Positions 24,104-32,375 of a DNA stretch of 64,000 nucleotides are shown in pieces. The notes beneath the pieces were generated by a model. The model was not told the DNA's origin, ran no database searches, and saw only the letters and a list, made by a program, of their open reading frames with translations. Source of the DNA: Rarobacter incanus (lineage in GTDB: Bacteria; Actinomycetota; Actinomycetes; Actinomycetales; Cellulomonadaceae). The stretch's first letter is position 1. The number at the start of each line of letters is the position of its first letter. The stretch lies in contig NZ_VFNV01000001.1 in the NCBI RefSeq assembly GCF_006715765.1, forward strand, positions 992,001-1,056,000, given 5' to 3'. Position numbers and translations under genes: made by a program.

Positions 24104-27100
24104 GATCGCTCACCGATCCGCCGTCGGACAGGCACCGCGAGCAGGACGAACACCAAGAAGACACCCGCCTGCGCCGCGAGCCACGGGCGCTTCGATTCTC
24201 TTTCGTAGGAAAGCCGGAGCGTGCCACCGTCGGCGCCGACCGCGAATCCGAGCAGGCCGTCCGCCCGCTCCACCTGCTCTAGGGCGCGACCGTTGAGAGT
24301 CGCGTGCCACCCGGGCGCTGCGGCCTCGGCAACCTGCAGAACCCTTCTAGCATCGCCCGGCTCGATTGTCGCGGTCACGCCCAGTCCCGCGGCCGGCAAT
24401 GCGGTCAGGATGGCCCCATCGATGCTATCGGCGAGCGTCGCCCAGGCTATGGTCGATTCGCCATCGGAGGCATTGACGACACGCCACACGACGTTCTTCT
24501 TGCCTTGTGTCACGCGTTGCATGCCGACCGCCGAATCCACCCGATCCGCGATAACAGAGGACTGCCCGCTTGCTTTGTCGAGCAGCACCGCGCCGATCCC
24601 GAATCTACTCAAGTCCGCCACTACGTCCGCCCCCGCGGATCCTGCCAGGCTGCCCACCGCCGCGGCCAGTGGATCGGATTCGGCGCGCAGGCGCGACACG
24701 GCAACGACGGCTGACGATTGCGTGAGTTGGGGCCCGTCGTAGCGCAATAGCTGGTAGGTCAGGTGCGACTTTGAGCCGGACAGTGCGAGCACTCGTACCT
24801 GCTTGTCGGATTGCTGCATAGCCTGAGCGATCGCCGGAACCTGCGCCCGTTCAACGGCGGCCACCGCCGGGTCCGTTTGCAGTGCGCGGCTTTGCACCGC
24901 CCCCAGTGCCAGGGGACCCGCGATGCAGGCCACGGCCAGGGTCCCCACGCTCACCTGCCGCCACCCGAACGGGAACCGTGACGCCGCCACACCCAGGCCG
25001 GTTGCGCCACCGGCGGCGGCGATCGCGACCCCCGCCGCCGCCAGCGACAGGCCCGGTCCCGGCTGCCCGACGACGAATGAGGTTCCGGATACGGTGATGA
25101 CGGTTGCGGATGATATCGAACCGATCGCCAGTCCCAACGCCGCCAACGCCCACCCGCGGCGTGCCGTCGCGGCGTGCTGCCCGCCACGGAACAACCCCAC
25201 CGCGGCGAGCGCAATCGTGAGGACGCCGGTGAGGATGGCAAGCACCAAAGCGGGGGTGTTGAGCGCGGCGGTGCCGTTTTCCGGTAGCACCACCCCAACG
25301 AGTCGCTGCCACCACACGGCGAGTTCGGGGGGCTGCTGCGCGCCGGGCGATGCCAGGAGGATGCGCCATCCCTCCGCCCGCCAGGTCACGGCTGCCCGCA
25401 ACAACAGCGGGGCCAAGAGCGCCAGTGACGGCAGGGGCACCAGCCACCATCCGCCCCGGCCCGCCAACGAATTGCGGCGGGCGCCGATGCCGGTCGCGAA
25501 CACGACGATGAGTAACGGAACGAAAAGCACGGGGGCCGCGGCGCACACCAGCGCCATGAATAGCCCCGCGCCGCCCACGGCGACGAGTGAGCCGCGACCG
25601 GCACCCGCCCACGCTTCGACGCCGCGCTCATCCGGGTCCCTGGCAGCCACCCCCACGGCATTGGCGAAGGCCAATGCGAACCAGGGCAGGGTGGCGTGAA
25701 CAAGCGTTGCTCCCAGATTTCCCGTCGCCAGGCCGCCGAAGAGCAGAGGTGAAGTACCCCAAACGGCGGTGAGCCAGACGCGAACCGGCAACGATCTACT
25801 CACCGCTCCCGCGGCGAACCATGCTCCGATGGCTCCGATGATCGGCGCTGCAATGAGCAGCAGGGCAACCGCGGCCCTCATCGAACCGCCGGTCAGCACC
25901 ATGGCGGGCGCCAGCGCGGCGATGATTGGATCTGCGGGGGCTGCCGAGCCCAAAGACTGCGTATTCCACCCGGACGACACCGTGGTCCACCACTGCGACC
26001 ACCCACCGGTAACCGGGAGCAGGTCCCCGCCCGTCACCGTGGCGCCCGACCACAACGCCGGGATCAGGTTCCATTGGCCCCACACCGCGTACACGATGAG
26101 CGAAGCAATCGTCGCCGCCATTGCCGTCCGCCTGCGCCGAGCGCGGCTCACGTGCGCCGTCCACTCCAATTCGTTTCCGCGTCGCAGCCGCTGGCGTTCC
26201 GCCGCCCGCGCCAGTCTTTGGTCTCTGTCCGCGGCAGCTATCTGCCAGGATTTGGCGAAAAGCGGGCGCAGTGAACGACGCGGGACGCGGGCGGTGCGCG
26301 CCGCCGAGTGCCGCGCTAACACGATTCGCGGAAGCTGGGTGAGGAACCATAGCGGGGCAAGGACCTCGTCGATTGCCTCCAGGGGTTGCTTGACGGTAAC
26401 CCGCCACAGTGCCCGTGGTATGGCGCACAGCAGGAACCACGCGGGCAGTAGCCAGGCCACGATCGCGGGAGCGTGAACCGCCCGCACGTACATCCACGCC
26501 CGCAACCGGGCACCAAACGAGCGGGATAGTGCCTCTTCGTTGCGCGGTTGGGGACCGTGCGTGCCCAGCAACGCGAGCTGCGCGTGTTCGACCATCGCGC
26601 GTGGCACGACGATGACCCGACGGCCCATCCTGCGTACCCGCAGGCTGATATCCAGGGAGTCGCGGAACGGCCCCAAGGCGGGGTCCGTCCCGCGCAGTTC
26701 GTCCCATACGTCGCGGCGTATCAGGCTCCCTGCCAGCCCGACCGCCAACACGTCTTCGCGGTCGTCGTGCTGGCCCTGGTCGATTTCACCCGGTTCTATT
26801 CCGGTCAGTCGCCGGCCCGCCCCCGAAACCGTGTAGCCCGCTTCGATGAGCCGGTCGGGCTGATTCCACACGACCTGTTTGGATCCAGCCAATCCCACGT
26901 GGTCGGAGCCCTCAACCGCCTCGAGCAACCTTTCGAGCGCATCGGGAAGGGGCGCCGAATCCGCGTGCAGCAGCCACAACCATCCGTCCGCGGGCGCCGC
27001 GGCCCCGGCGGCACGCATTCCGGCTCGAACCCCGGAGCCGAAGTTCTTGGAACCCGCCCCGGTGGCGGCGATCACCGCGACGCCATCCGGGACTTTCAGG

Positions 27101-27300
27101 TCGGCCAGCACCGCCTCGGGGCGCGGATCGTCGGCCACATCGACCACGATAATGGTGCCCGGCAGGAGTGTCTGGTTGAAGGTTGCACGGATCGTCCGCC
27201 GCGCGTAGGGGGACACCCCGCGTGCGACGATAATGGCAGCGACGCGCTGGTCGATACGCTGAGTGCCGTCAGGCGCGACGCTTAAGCTTGCGGCGCTCAC
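24100..27300 (-). CDS. Large family 2 glycosyltransferase with polytopic membrane domain
   Basis: 1066 residues. The GT-A domain occupies residues about 15-250: VAAIIVARGVSPYARRTIR, WLWLLHADSAPLPDAL (DxD-like) and RDSLDISLRVRRMGRRV. It is followed by 11-13 hydrophobic segments and a soluble extracytoplasmic stretch near the C-terminus ending in a last helix and basic tail. The architecture resembles actinobacterial membrane GTs using polyprenyl-linked donors to glycosylate wall polymers or proteins; the acceptor is unknown. Its GTG start lies within whiB (32-base overlap) and its stop overlaps the DUF5719 start. Confidence 0.8.
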   Translation of the reverse strand: MSAASLSVAPDGTQRIDQRVAAIIVARGVSPYARRTIRATFNQTLLPGTIIVVDVADDPRPEAVLADLKVPDGVAVIAATGAGSKNFGSGVRAGMRAAGAAAPADGWLWLLHADSAPLPDALERLLEAVEGSDHVGLAGSKQVVWNQPDRLIEAGYTVSGAGRRLTGIEPGEIDQGQHDDREDVLAVGLAGSLIRRDVWDELRGTDPALGPFRDSLDISLRVRRMGRRVIVVPRAMVEHAQLALLGTHGPQPRNEEALSRSFGARLRAWMYVRAVHAPAIVAWLLPAWFLLCAIPRALWRVTVKQPLEAIDEVLAPLWFLTQLPRIVLARHSAARTARVPRRSLRPLFAKSWQIAAADRDQRLARAAERQRLRRGNELEWTAHVSRARRRRTAMAATIASLIVYAVWGQWNLIPALWSGATVTGGDLLPVTGGWSQWWTTVSSGWNTQSLGSAAPADPIIAALAPAMVLTGGSMRAAVALLLIAAPIIGAIGAWFAAGAVSRSLPVRVWLTAVWGTSPLLFGGLATGNLGATLVHATLPWFALAFANAVGVAARDPDERGVEAWAGAGRGSLVAVGGAGLFMALVCAAAPVLFVPLLIVVFATGIGARRNSLAGRGGWWLVPLPSLALLAPLLLRAAVTWRAEGWRILLASPGAQQPPELAVWWQRLVGVVLPENGTAALNTPALVLAILTGVLTIALAAVGLFRGGQHAATARRGWALAALGLAIGSISSATVITVSGTSFVVGQPGPGLSLAAAGVAIAAAGGATGLGVAASRFPFGWRQVSVGTLAVACIAGPLALGAVQSRALQTDPAVAAVERAQVPAIAQAMQQSDKQVRVLALSGSKSHLTYQLLRYDGPQLTQSSAVVAVSRLRAESDPLAAAVGSLAGSAGADVVADLSRFGIGAVLLDKASGQSSVIADRVDSAVGMQRVTQGKKNVVWRVVNASDGESTIAWATLADSIDGAILTALPAAGLGVTATIEPGDARRVLQVAEAAAPGWHATLNGRALEQVERADGLLGFAVGADGGTLRLSYERESKRPWLAAQAGVFLVFVLLAVPVRRRIGERS

Positions 27301-27598
27301 GCTCGGACAAGCCCCCCCAAATCCCGAATCGCTCGTCGTGCTCGAGTGCGTATTCGAGGCACTCCGCCTTCACTTCGCAGCGCACGCATACCCGCTTCGC
27401 TTCGCGCGTCGACCCGCCCTTTTCGGGGAAGAAAGCCTCGGGATCCGTCTGCGCGCACAGCGCGCGATCCTGCCACGACTCGACGGTGTCGTATCCCTCA
27501 TCGCCGTGAATCAGGGAGAGTATGTTGAGTTGCGCGGGGGTTGCGGGGCGGTCGGCATCGGATGGCAATGGCCCGTTTGGGTCAAGAATGTTCCACAC
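27269..27598 (-). CDS. whiB2: WhiB-family Fe-S transcriptional regulator (WhiB2/WhmD-like)
   Basis: 109 residues from the GTG at 27598, seven bases after GGGGAG; the GTG two codons earlier would touch the ribosome-binding site. Four Cys ligands of the 4Fe-4S cluster are at residues 48, 71, 74 and 80 (CxnCxxCxxxxxC), followed by the GIWGG turn and the basic ERRKLKRRA tail. The block RALCAQTDPEAFFPEKGGS is that of WhiB2/WhmD, linked to cell division and septation in actinobacteria. An N-terminal extension of about 40 residues is longer than in mycobacterial WhiB2. It is the first gene of the operon with the GT2 and DUF5719 genes. Confidence 0.9.
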   Translation of the reverse strand: MWNILDPNGPLPSDADRPATPAQLNILSLIHGDEGYDTVESWQDRALCAQTDPEAFFPEKGGSTREAKRVCVRCEVKAECLEYALEHDERFGIWGGLSERERRKLKRRA

Positions 27599-27604
27599 GC
27601 GCAC

Positions 27605-27860
27605 ACTCCCCTTTCGTTAGCCCTGAGTCCGCACCCGCCGGCGGCGCGCACCGCTGCCCGCCGCGAAGTCGAGCGAGATGATACGCAGGATGTCATCTTA
27701 GCCGCCAAATTACATCTATGTCATCTTTGCCCTACTCGATCGAATTCGCAACCGCTGCGGGTACTTTGTCCTAGAGAATGTCGTTGCGGGCATCACATCG
27801 CGAAAGGGCCCTTTGCGTCCCGACCCCGATCATTTTCACAGCGAACTATCATGGTTTCCC
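27605..27860. promoter_or_regulatory. Divergent promoter region of whiB and the TIGR03089 gene
   Basis: 256 bp, visibly AT-richer than its surroundings between 27690 and 27790. TGTCATCTT occurs at 27691-27699 and 27719-27727 as a direct repeat 28 bp apart, which could be an operator. TATCAT at 27847-27852 lies eight bases before the GTG at 27861 and may be a -10 element of a leaderless mRNA. Confidence 0.4.
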
Positions 27861-28577
27861 GTGGCTACCAAGATCCTCATCGACGCAGTTCGCACCCTGC
27901 AATCGCTTGGCCAGCGCCCGGCACTTTCCTGGTATGGACACGGCGGCGAACGCATCGAGCTTTCGGGCTCGGTTCTACTGAACTGGCGCAACAAGACAAC
28001 CAACTTTCTCATCGACGAGTTCGACGCCCACCCCGGAACCCACATCGCGGTTGACATCCCGCCCCACTGGCGGGCCGTGGTGTGGTACCTCAGCGCGTGG
28101 ACGTGCGGCGCGACCGTCATCGCGAACGGCGATGCCCCGATCGCCGTCACATCGAATCCTGCGGCGTGGGTCGAGCGGGCCGACGAAATCGTGGCCGTCC
28201 CGCTGCCGTCTCTTGCACGGCGGTTCGAGGAGGACCTGCCCCCCGGGGCCATAGACGCCGGCCCGGCCGTCATGGGAAGCGCGGACGCGCTCGGGTACGT
28301 CCCGCAAACGAATGCCGACCTGACCGCCGTGCGGCACGGCGGGGTCGACACGTCCTTTTGGGATCTGGACGACTGGGGGCGCTCGTCGCTGCACGACCTC
28401 GAATCGGAACGCGTTGTTATCGACGCGCGGACGGCTCCGACGGCGTCCGTCGTTCGCTCCGTCATCTCGACGTGGGCGCGCGGAGCGGCGGCGGTGGTGG
28501 TTTCGGATCAGGCGCTGGACGACCCCGCGATCGAGAGCGTTGCCCGGGTCGAAAACGCGGCTCTGCATCTAGGATAA
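27861..28577 (+). CDS. TIGR03089 family protein (ANL/adenylate-forming-like N-terminal fragment family)
   Basis: 238 residues from the GTG at 27861. RPALSWYGHGGERIELSGSVLLNWRNKTTNFL and IAVDIPPHWRAVVWYLSAW CGA are the conserved blocks of TIGR03089, an actinobacterial family related to the N-terminal region of adenylate-forming enzymes but lacking the AMP-binding P-loop and C-terminal lobe. Enzyme activity is therefore doubtful. The gene is commonly found near LCP genes and wall-polymer genes in actinobacteria. Alone on the plus strand, divergent from whiB. Confidence 0.8.
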   Translation: MATKILIDAVRTLQSLGQRPALSWYGHGGERIELSGSVLLNWRNKTTNFLIDEFDAHPGTHIAVDIPPHWRAVVWYLSAWTCGATVIANGDAPIAVTSNPAAWVERADEIVAVPLPSLARRFEEDLPPGAIDAGPAVMGSADALGYVPQTNADLTAVRHGGVDTSFWDLDDWGRSSLHDLESERVVIDARTAPTASVVRSVISTWARGAAAVVVSDQALDDPAIESVARVENAALHLG

Positions 28578-28713
28578 GGCCACCGAAGTAGACTGGGCGG
28601 GGCGGGTTCGCGGCACGAACAGGTGCGCCCATAGGAAGCCCTTCGGTGCAGTTCGGCACCGCGCCGCGCCCCGCCCCGCACGACGTTTCTAAATCCCGTA
28701 GCAAGGACCACCA

Positions 28714-31700
28714 GTGCTTCACATTCGCCCACACCAGGCCGAGCCTGAATCCGCCCCAAGCCCGGCGCGTCAAATCGTCCCGCTGTTGGCCGTGCTCCTC
28801 ACCGTTGTTGTCGGGGCCGGATTCGGCATCTATGCCGTGTGGCTGGCCGCGATCGGCGCGCCTGCCCAGTGGGTCAGCGCGTGCGGGCCCCTATTGCTGC
28901 TCGCGGGCGTCGCCCTGAACATTTATGGGACGGAACGCGAAACCGGTGGCGTGACGCAACTGGCATCGTTTTCGGCGAACGCGCTGACCGGCTTCGCCGC
29001 GGCGCAGATGGCCGGCGGATCGCAGCGGGTCGCGGCCGCTGTCCTTATCTGCGTCGTCCTGCTGTTGCAGGTGGGCGGTCCCGCCATCGTTACCGCGTCC
29101 AGGCGCTCCACCATCTGGGTGCGCCACCTGCCCGGGTATAAGGACAGCAAGAACCCGGTGAACTGGCGCGACGCACTGCTCATCATTGAATGGATCGCAC
29201 CGCTGGCCGGAATCGGCACGTTGTGTACCGGTTCCGCGCTGTGGTGGCTGACCGGGGCCGCGCTGGCAACGGCATTGGGACTAGCCACCGCCGGCCACAT
29301 CGCGTGGACCAACCTACGCCTGGGGCGCACCCAGGCGCAGCTGATCCGGAGCATCAGGGCCTACGACCCCGAGTTCATTTTGTACACCGCGCGTCCCGAC
29401 GACGCGAGCTATCAACTTGCCATGTGGCTTCCCTACTTTGAGCGAACGGGTAAGCGCTTCCTGATAGTCGCGCGGAGCGTTGACGCAGCCGAACCCATCG
29501 CCGCCATGACCGCGGCCCCCGTTCTCCAGCTGCGCACCCAACGCTCCTTGGAATGGGTCCTGACCCCCTCCATGGGCGCCGCCTTCTACGTAAATGCCTC
29601 GTCGGGTAACAACGCCTTCGTGCGGCACCCGGGCGTGGCCCACGTCTACATCGGGCACGGCGACTCCGACAAGCCGCCGTCGTACAACCCGACCCACGCC
29701 ATGTACGACCGCGTCTTCGCGGCCGGGGAGGGCGCCATCGACCGCTACGCGGCGCACGGGGTGTCAATCCCGCGGGATAAGTTCGTGATAGTCGGCCGGC
29801 CCCAGGCCACTGACATCGACGTCGTGTCGGGCCCGGGGATGCCGGCCGGCAAGCGACCGACGGTGCTCTACGCGCCGACCTGGCGCGGGCACGTCGGCGC
29901 GACGGCCTTCCAGTCGCTGCACCTGGGCGAGGGGATCGTGCGCGCCTTGATCGCGCGCGACGTCAACGTCCTCTTCCGCCCCCACCCCTTCAGCTACGAA
30001 TTCCCGGAAGACGCCGCCACAATCGCGCGAATCCACGAGATTCTGGCGTCCGATCAGCAATCGAGTGAGCGAAAGCACACGTTCGGGGCGCCCGCGGAAA
30101 AGCACTTGAACGCCATCGAGTGCATGAACGAGTCCGATGCCATGATTTCGGATGTGTCGTCGGTCGTCTCCGACTACCTGTATTCGGGTAAGCCGTTCGC
30201 GATGGTGGCAATCAGCGAGCCGCCGGACGCCTTCGCGAGGACGTATCCGATCGCGCAGGGCGCGTACGTGATCGATGACGCCCTGACCAACATTGACGAT
30301 GTCCTGACGCACATGCTCGGGACCGATGAGAAGTTCGCTGCCCGCTGGCAGACCCGCTCGTACTACCTCGGTGATTTCCCGGCGGAAACCTACGACCAGG
30401 TTTTCCCGCAGGCGGTCATCGACGCCATAGCCTTGGGCGTTGCAAAGCAAAACTCCGCCGCCCCGGACGACCTCGATTCGGATGCATCCGATTCGCCCGA
30501 CCAAGGCGCAGATGATGAGGACGAGGCCGCCGCATCCGGCGCCACCACCGCCGTCGGCAGATTGCTACTCATGGCCCGCGGCGGGCTGCGCCTGACCGTC
30601 ATGCGCAATTTCTTGCGGCAGATCCTTCCCGTCACAATCGCCTCCGCGTCCGTTGTGCATCCATCCTGGCTGTGGAGTGCGGCGGCGACGGTCTTCGTAT
30701 TGGGCGGGTTGATCGAGGTTGCCCGCCGCCACCGCACCCGCTCGGTGCCCCTGCGCACGCTATACGGCACCCAGGCAGCGTCCTGGTTGGCAATCGCGCT
30801 CTCCTTCTCGCTCGCGCTGCCGGGCGACGTGGCTCTTCGAGCCGATAAGTTCTTCGCGTTCCCGGCGCTGGCCCTGGTTGTGGCCTGCGCCGCGTTCCTT
30901 GTTGATTTTCGCGGCGCCGTCGCCTCCGGGCTGCCGGGGCTCAGGGTTCCGGCGACCTCCGGCCCCCTCATTGTTGCGCTCGCGGGCATCACAACACTGG
31001 TTGCCTATTTGGTGGCCTTGGTAACTCTCGCGGTCGGCGCCCTTTCCTCGAGCGGATTGCCTCCGACGCTGGTCGGCATTTTAGTTGTCTTGGCGGCGCT
31101 GGCTAACGCCTCGGTATTCGGTTACGGGATCGTGCAGGCGTGGCGGTCGGCGACGGACAGGGTGCAACTGCACGATCTCGTGGAAAGCTACGGGCCTCAG
31201 TTCGCGGTGTATTTCGGGGCGACGACCGGTGCCGATTACCAGTATGGAATGTGGGCGAACTACTTCGACCGGATCGATAGAAAGTACGTCGTCGTCACGC
31301 GCAGCGAACGCATGCGGCAGTTGATCGCGTCGATGACAAGCGCTCCGGTCGTCTTGAGCCCCACCCTGCGCTCACTGGACGATGTGGATGCCGCCTCGCT
31401 CTCGACGGTGTTCTACGTCAACAACGCGGTCCGCAACACCCACATGGTGGAGCGCGCGCAACTGGTCAACGTCTGGCTCAATCACGGCGACTCCGAGAAG
31501 CCCGCCTGCTTCAATCCCGTCCACGCCATCTACTCATACATTTTTGCGGCCGGGCAGGCGGGCATCGATCGCTATGCGCGCCACGGGGTGTCGATCCCGC
31601 GCGACAAGTTCAAGATCGTTGGCCGCCCGCAGGTCGAGAACATCGAGCCGGTGCGCGCAGAGCGCGACGAATCTCTGCCACGAACCGTGTTGTACGCGCC

Positions 31701-32274
31701 GACCTGGATCGGGCCGTACTCCGACACCGACGTTTACTCGCTCCCGGTCGCCGCCGCGTTGATCGAACGCCTACTACAGCGCAACGTGCGCGTCATCTTC
31801 CGCGCGCACCCGCTGAATTACACCAAGCCCGTCGCCTGCGGGCTAATCGAGGACGTGCAAGAAGTCCTGGCGCGTGACGCTGGGGAAACAGGACGCGAGC
31901 ACCTGTGGGGCCGCACCGCGGAATCCGACATGTCGATTGTTGACTGCTTCAACGCTTCCGACGCGATGATATGCGACATCTCCGCCGTGATCTCGGACTA
32001 TCTTCAGTCGGTCAAGCCGTTCGCCGTCATGGCGATGGGCGCTTCGCGCGAGGAGCTTCTCGCGAAGGTGCCCGCGGCGCAGAGCGGCTACGTGGTCGAC
32101 GGTAGTTTGAATAATCTCGACGAGATCCTGGACCAGTTGCTCGGCCCAGACCCGCTGGCCTCCGATCGCGTCGCAATGCGTAAGTACTACCTCGGGGACT
32201 ACCCGCCAGAAAACTACGCCAACCACTTCCTCGACGAAGCCCGCCGCCTGATCGATGCCGGCCGCCGCCCCTGA
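28714..32274 (+). CDS. Two-domain CDP-glycerol glycerophosphotransferase-family protein
   Basis: 1186 residues; GTG at 28714 with AAGGA six bases upstream. The protein is an internal duplication: membrane helices (about residues 25-200), a first Glyphos_transf domain (HGDSDKP near residue 315, VLYAPTWRG, VLFRPHPF, MISDVSSVVSDYL), a second set of helices (residues about 635-800) and a second domain (HGDSEKP near 924, VLYAPTWIG, VIFRAHPL, MICDISAVISDYL). The usual HGTPxK block is replaced by HGD(S)(D/E)KP in both domains, placing them in a divergent subfamily. Two active sites could build an alternating or dual polyol-phosphate chain at the membrane; that is inference. Confidence 0.85.
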   Translation: MLHIRPHQAEPESAPSPARQIVPLLAVLLTVVVGAGFGIYAVWLAAIGAPAQWVSACGPLLLLAGVALNIYGTERETGGVTQLASFSANALTGFAAAQMAGGSQRVAAAVLICVVLLLQVGGPAIVTASRRSTIWVRHLPGYKDSKNPVNWRDALLIIEWIAPLAGIGTLCTGSALWWLTGAALATALGLATAGHIAWTNLRLGRTQAQLIRSIRAYDPEFILYTARPDDASYQLAMWLPYFERTGKRFLIVARSVDAAEPIAAMTAAPVLQLRTQRSLEWVLTPSMGAAFYVNASSGNNAFVRHPGVAHVYIGHGDSDKPPSYNPTHAMYDRVFAAGEGAIDRYAAHGVSIPRDKFVIVGRPQATDIDVVSGPGMPAGKRPTVLYAPTWRGHVGATAFQSLHLGEGIVRALIARDVNVLFRPHPFSYEFPEDAATIARIHEILASDQQSSERKHTFGAPAEKHLNAIECMNESDAMISDVSSVVSDYLYSGKPFAMVAISEPPDAFARTYPIAQGAYVIDDALTNIDDVLTHMLGTDEKFAARWQTRSYYLGDFPAETYDQVFPQAVIDAIALGVAKQNSAAPDDLDSDASDSPDQGADDEDEAAASGATTAVGRLLLMARGGLRLTVMRNFLRQILPVTIASASVVHPSWLWSAAATVFVLGGLIEVARRHRTRSVPLRTLYGTQAASWLAIALSFSLALPGDVALRADKFFAFPALALVVACAAFLVDFRGAVASGLPGLRVPATSGPLIVALAGITTLVAYLVALVTLAVGALSSSGLPPTLVGILVVLAALANASVFGYGIVQAWRSATDRVQLHDLVESYGPQFAVYFGATTGADYQYGMWANYFDRIDRKYVVVTRSERMRQLIASMTSAPVVLSPTLRSLDDVDAASLSTVFYVNNAVRNTHMVERAQLVNVWLNHGDSEKPACFNPVHAIYSYIFAAGQAGIDRYARHGVSIPRDKFKIVGRPQVENIEPVRAERDESLPRTVLYAPTWIGPYSDTDVYSLPVAAALIERLLQRNVRVIFRAHPLNYTKPVACGLIEDVQEVLARDAGETGREHLWGRTAESDMSIVDCFNASDAMICDISAVISDYLQSVKPFAVMAMGASREELLAKVPAAQSGYVVDGSLNNLDEILDQLLGPDPLASDRVAMRKYYLGDYPPENYANHFLDEARRLIDAGRRP

Positions 32275-32286
32275 CCCCGGGCGGCG
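32263..32286. terminator. Hairpin over the stop codon, first of two
   Basis: CGCCGCCC (32263-32270) pairs with GGGCGGCG (32279-32286). The loop contains the TGA stop of the two-domain gene. Confidence 0.5.
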
Positions 32287-32325
32287 CCTGCGGGAACCCG
32301 TCGCGCCTTCGGCATCCGCGCCGGC

Positions 32326-32350
32326 CGCCGCCCCCAAACGCCAGGCGGCG
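32326..32350. terminator. Second hairpin between convergent genes
   Basis: CGCCGCC at 32326-32332 pairs with GGCGGCG at 32344-32350. The sequence around it is an imperfect copy of the first hairpin, 63 bp upstream. Confidence 0.45.
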
Positions 32351-32375
32351 CCTGCGGGCTCATTAGGCGCTCGTT

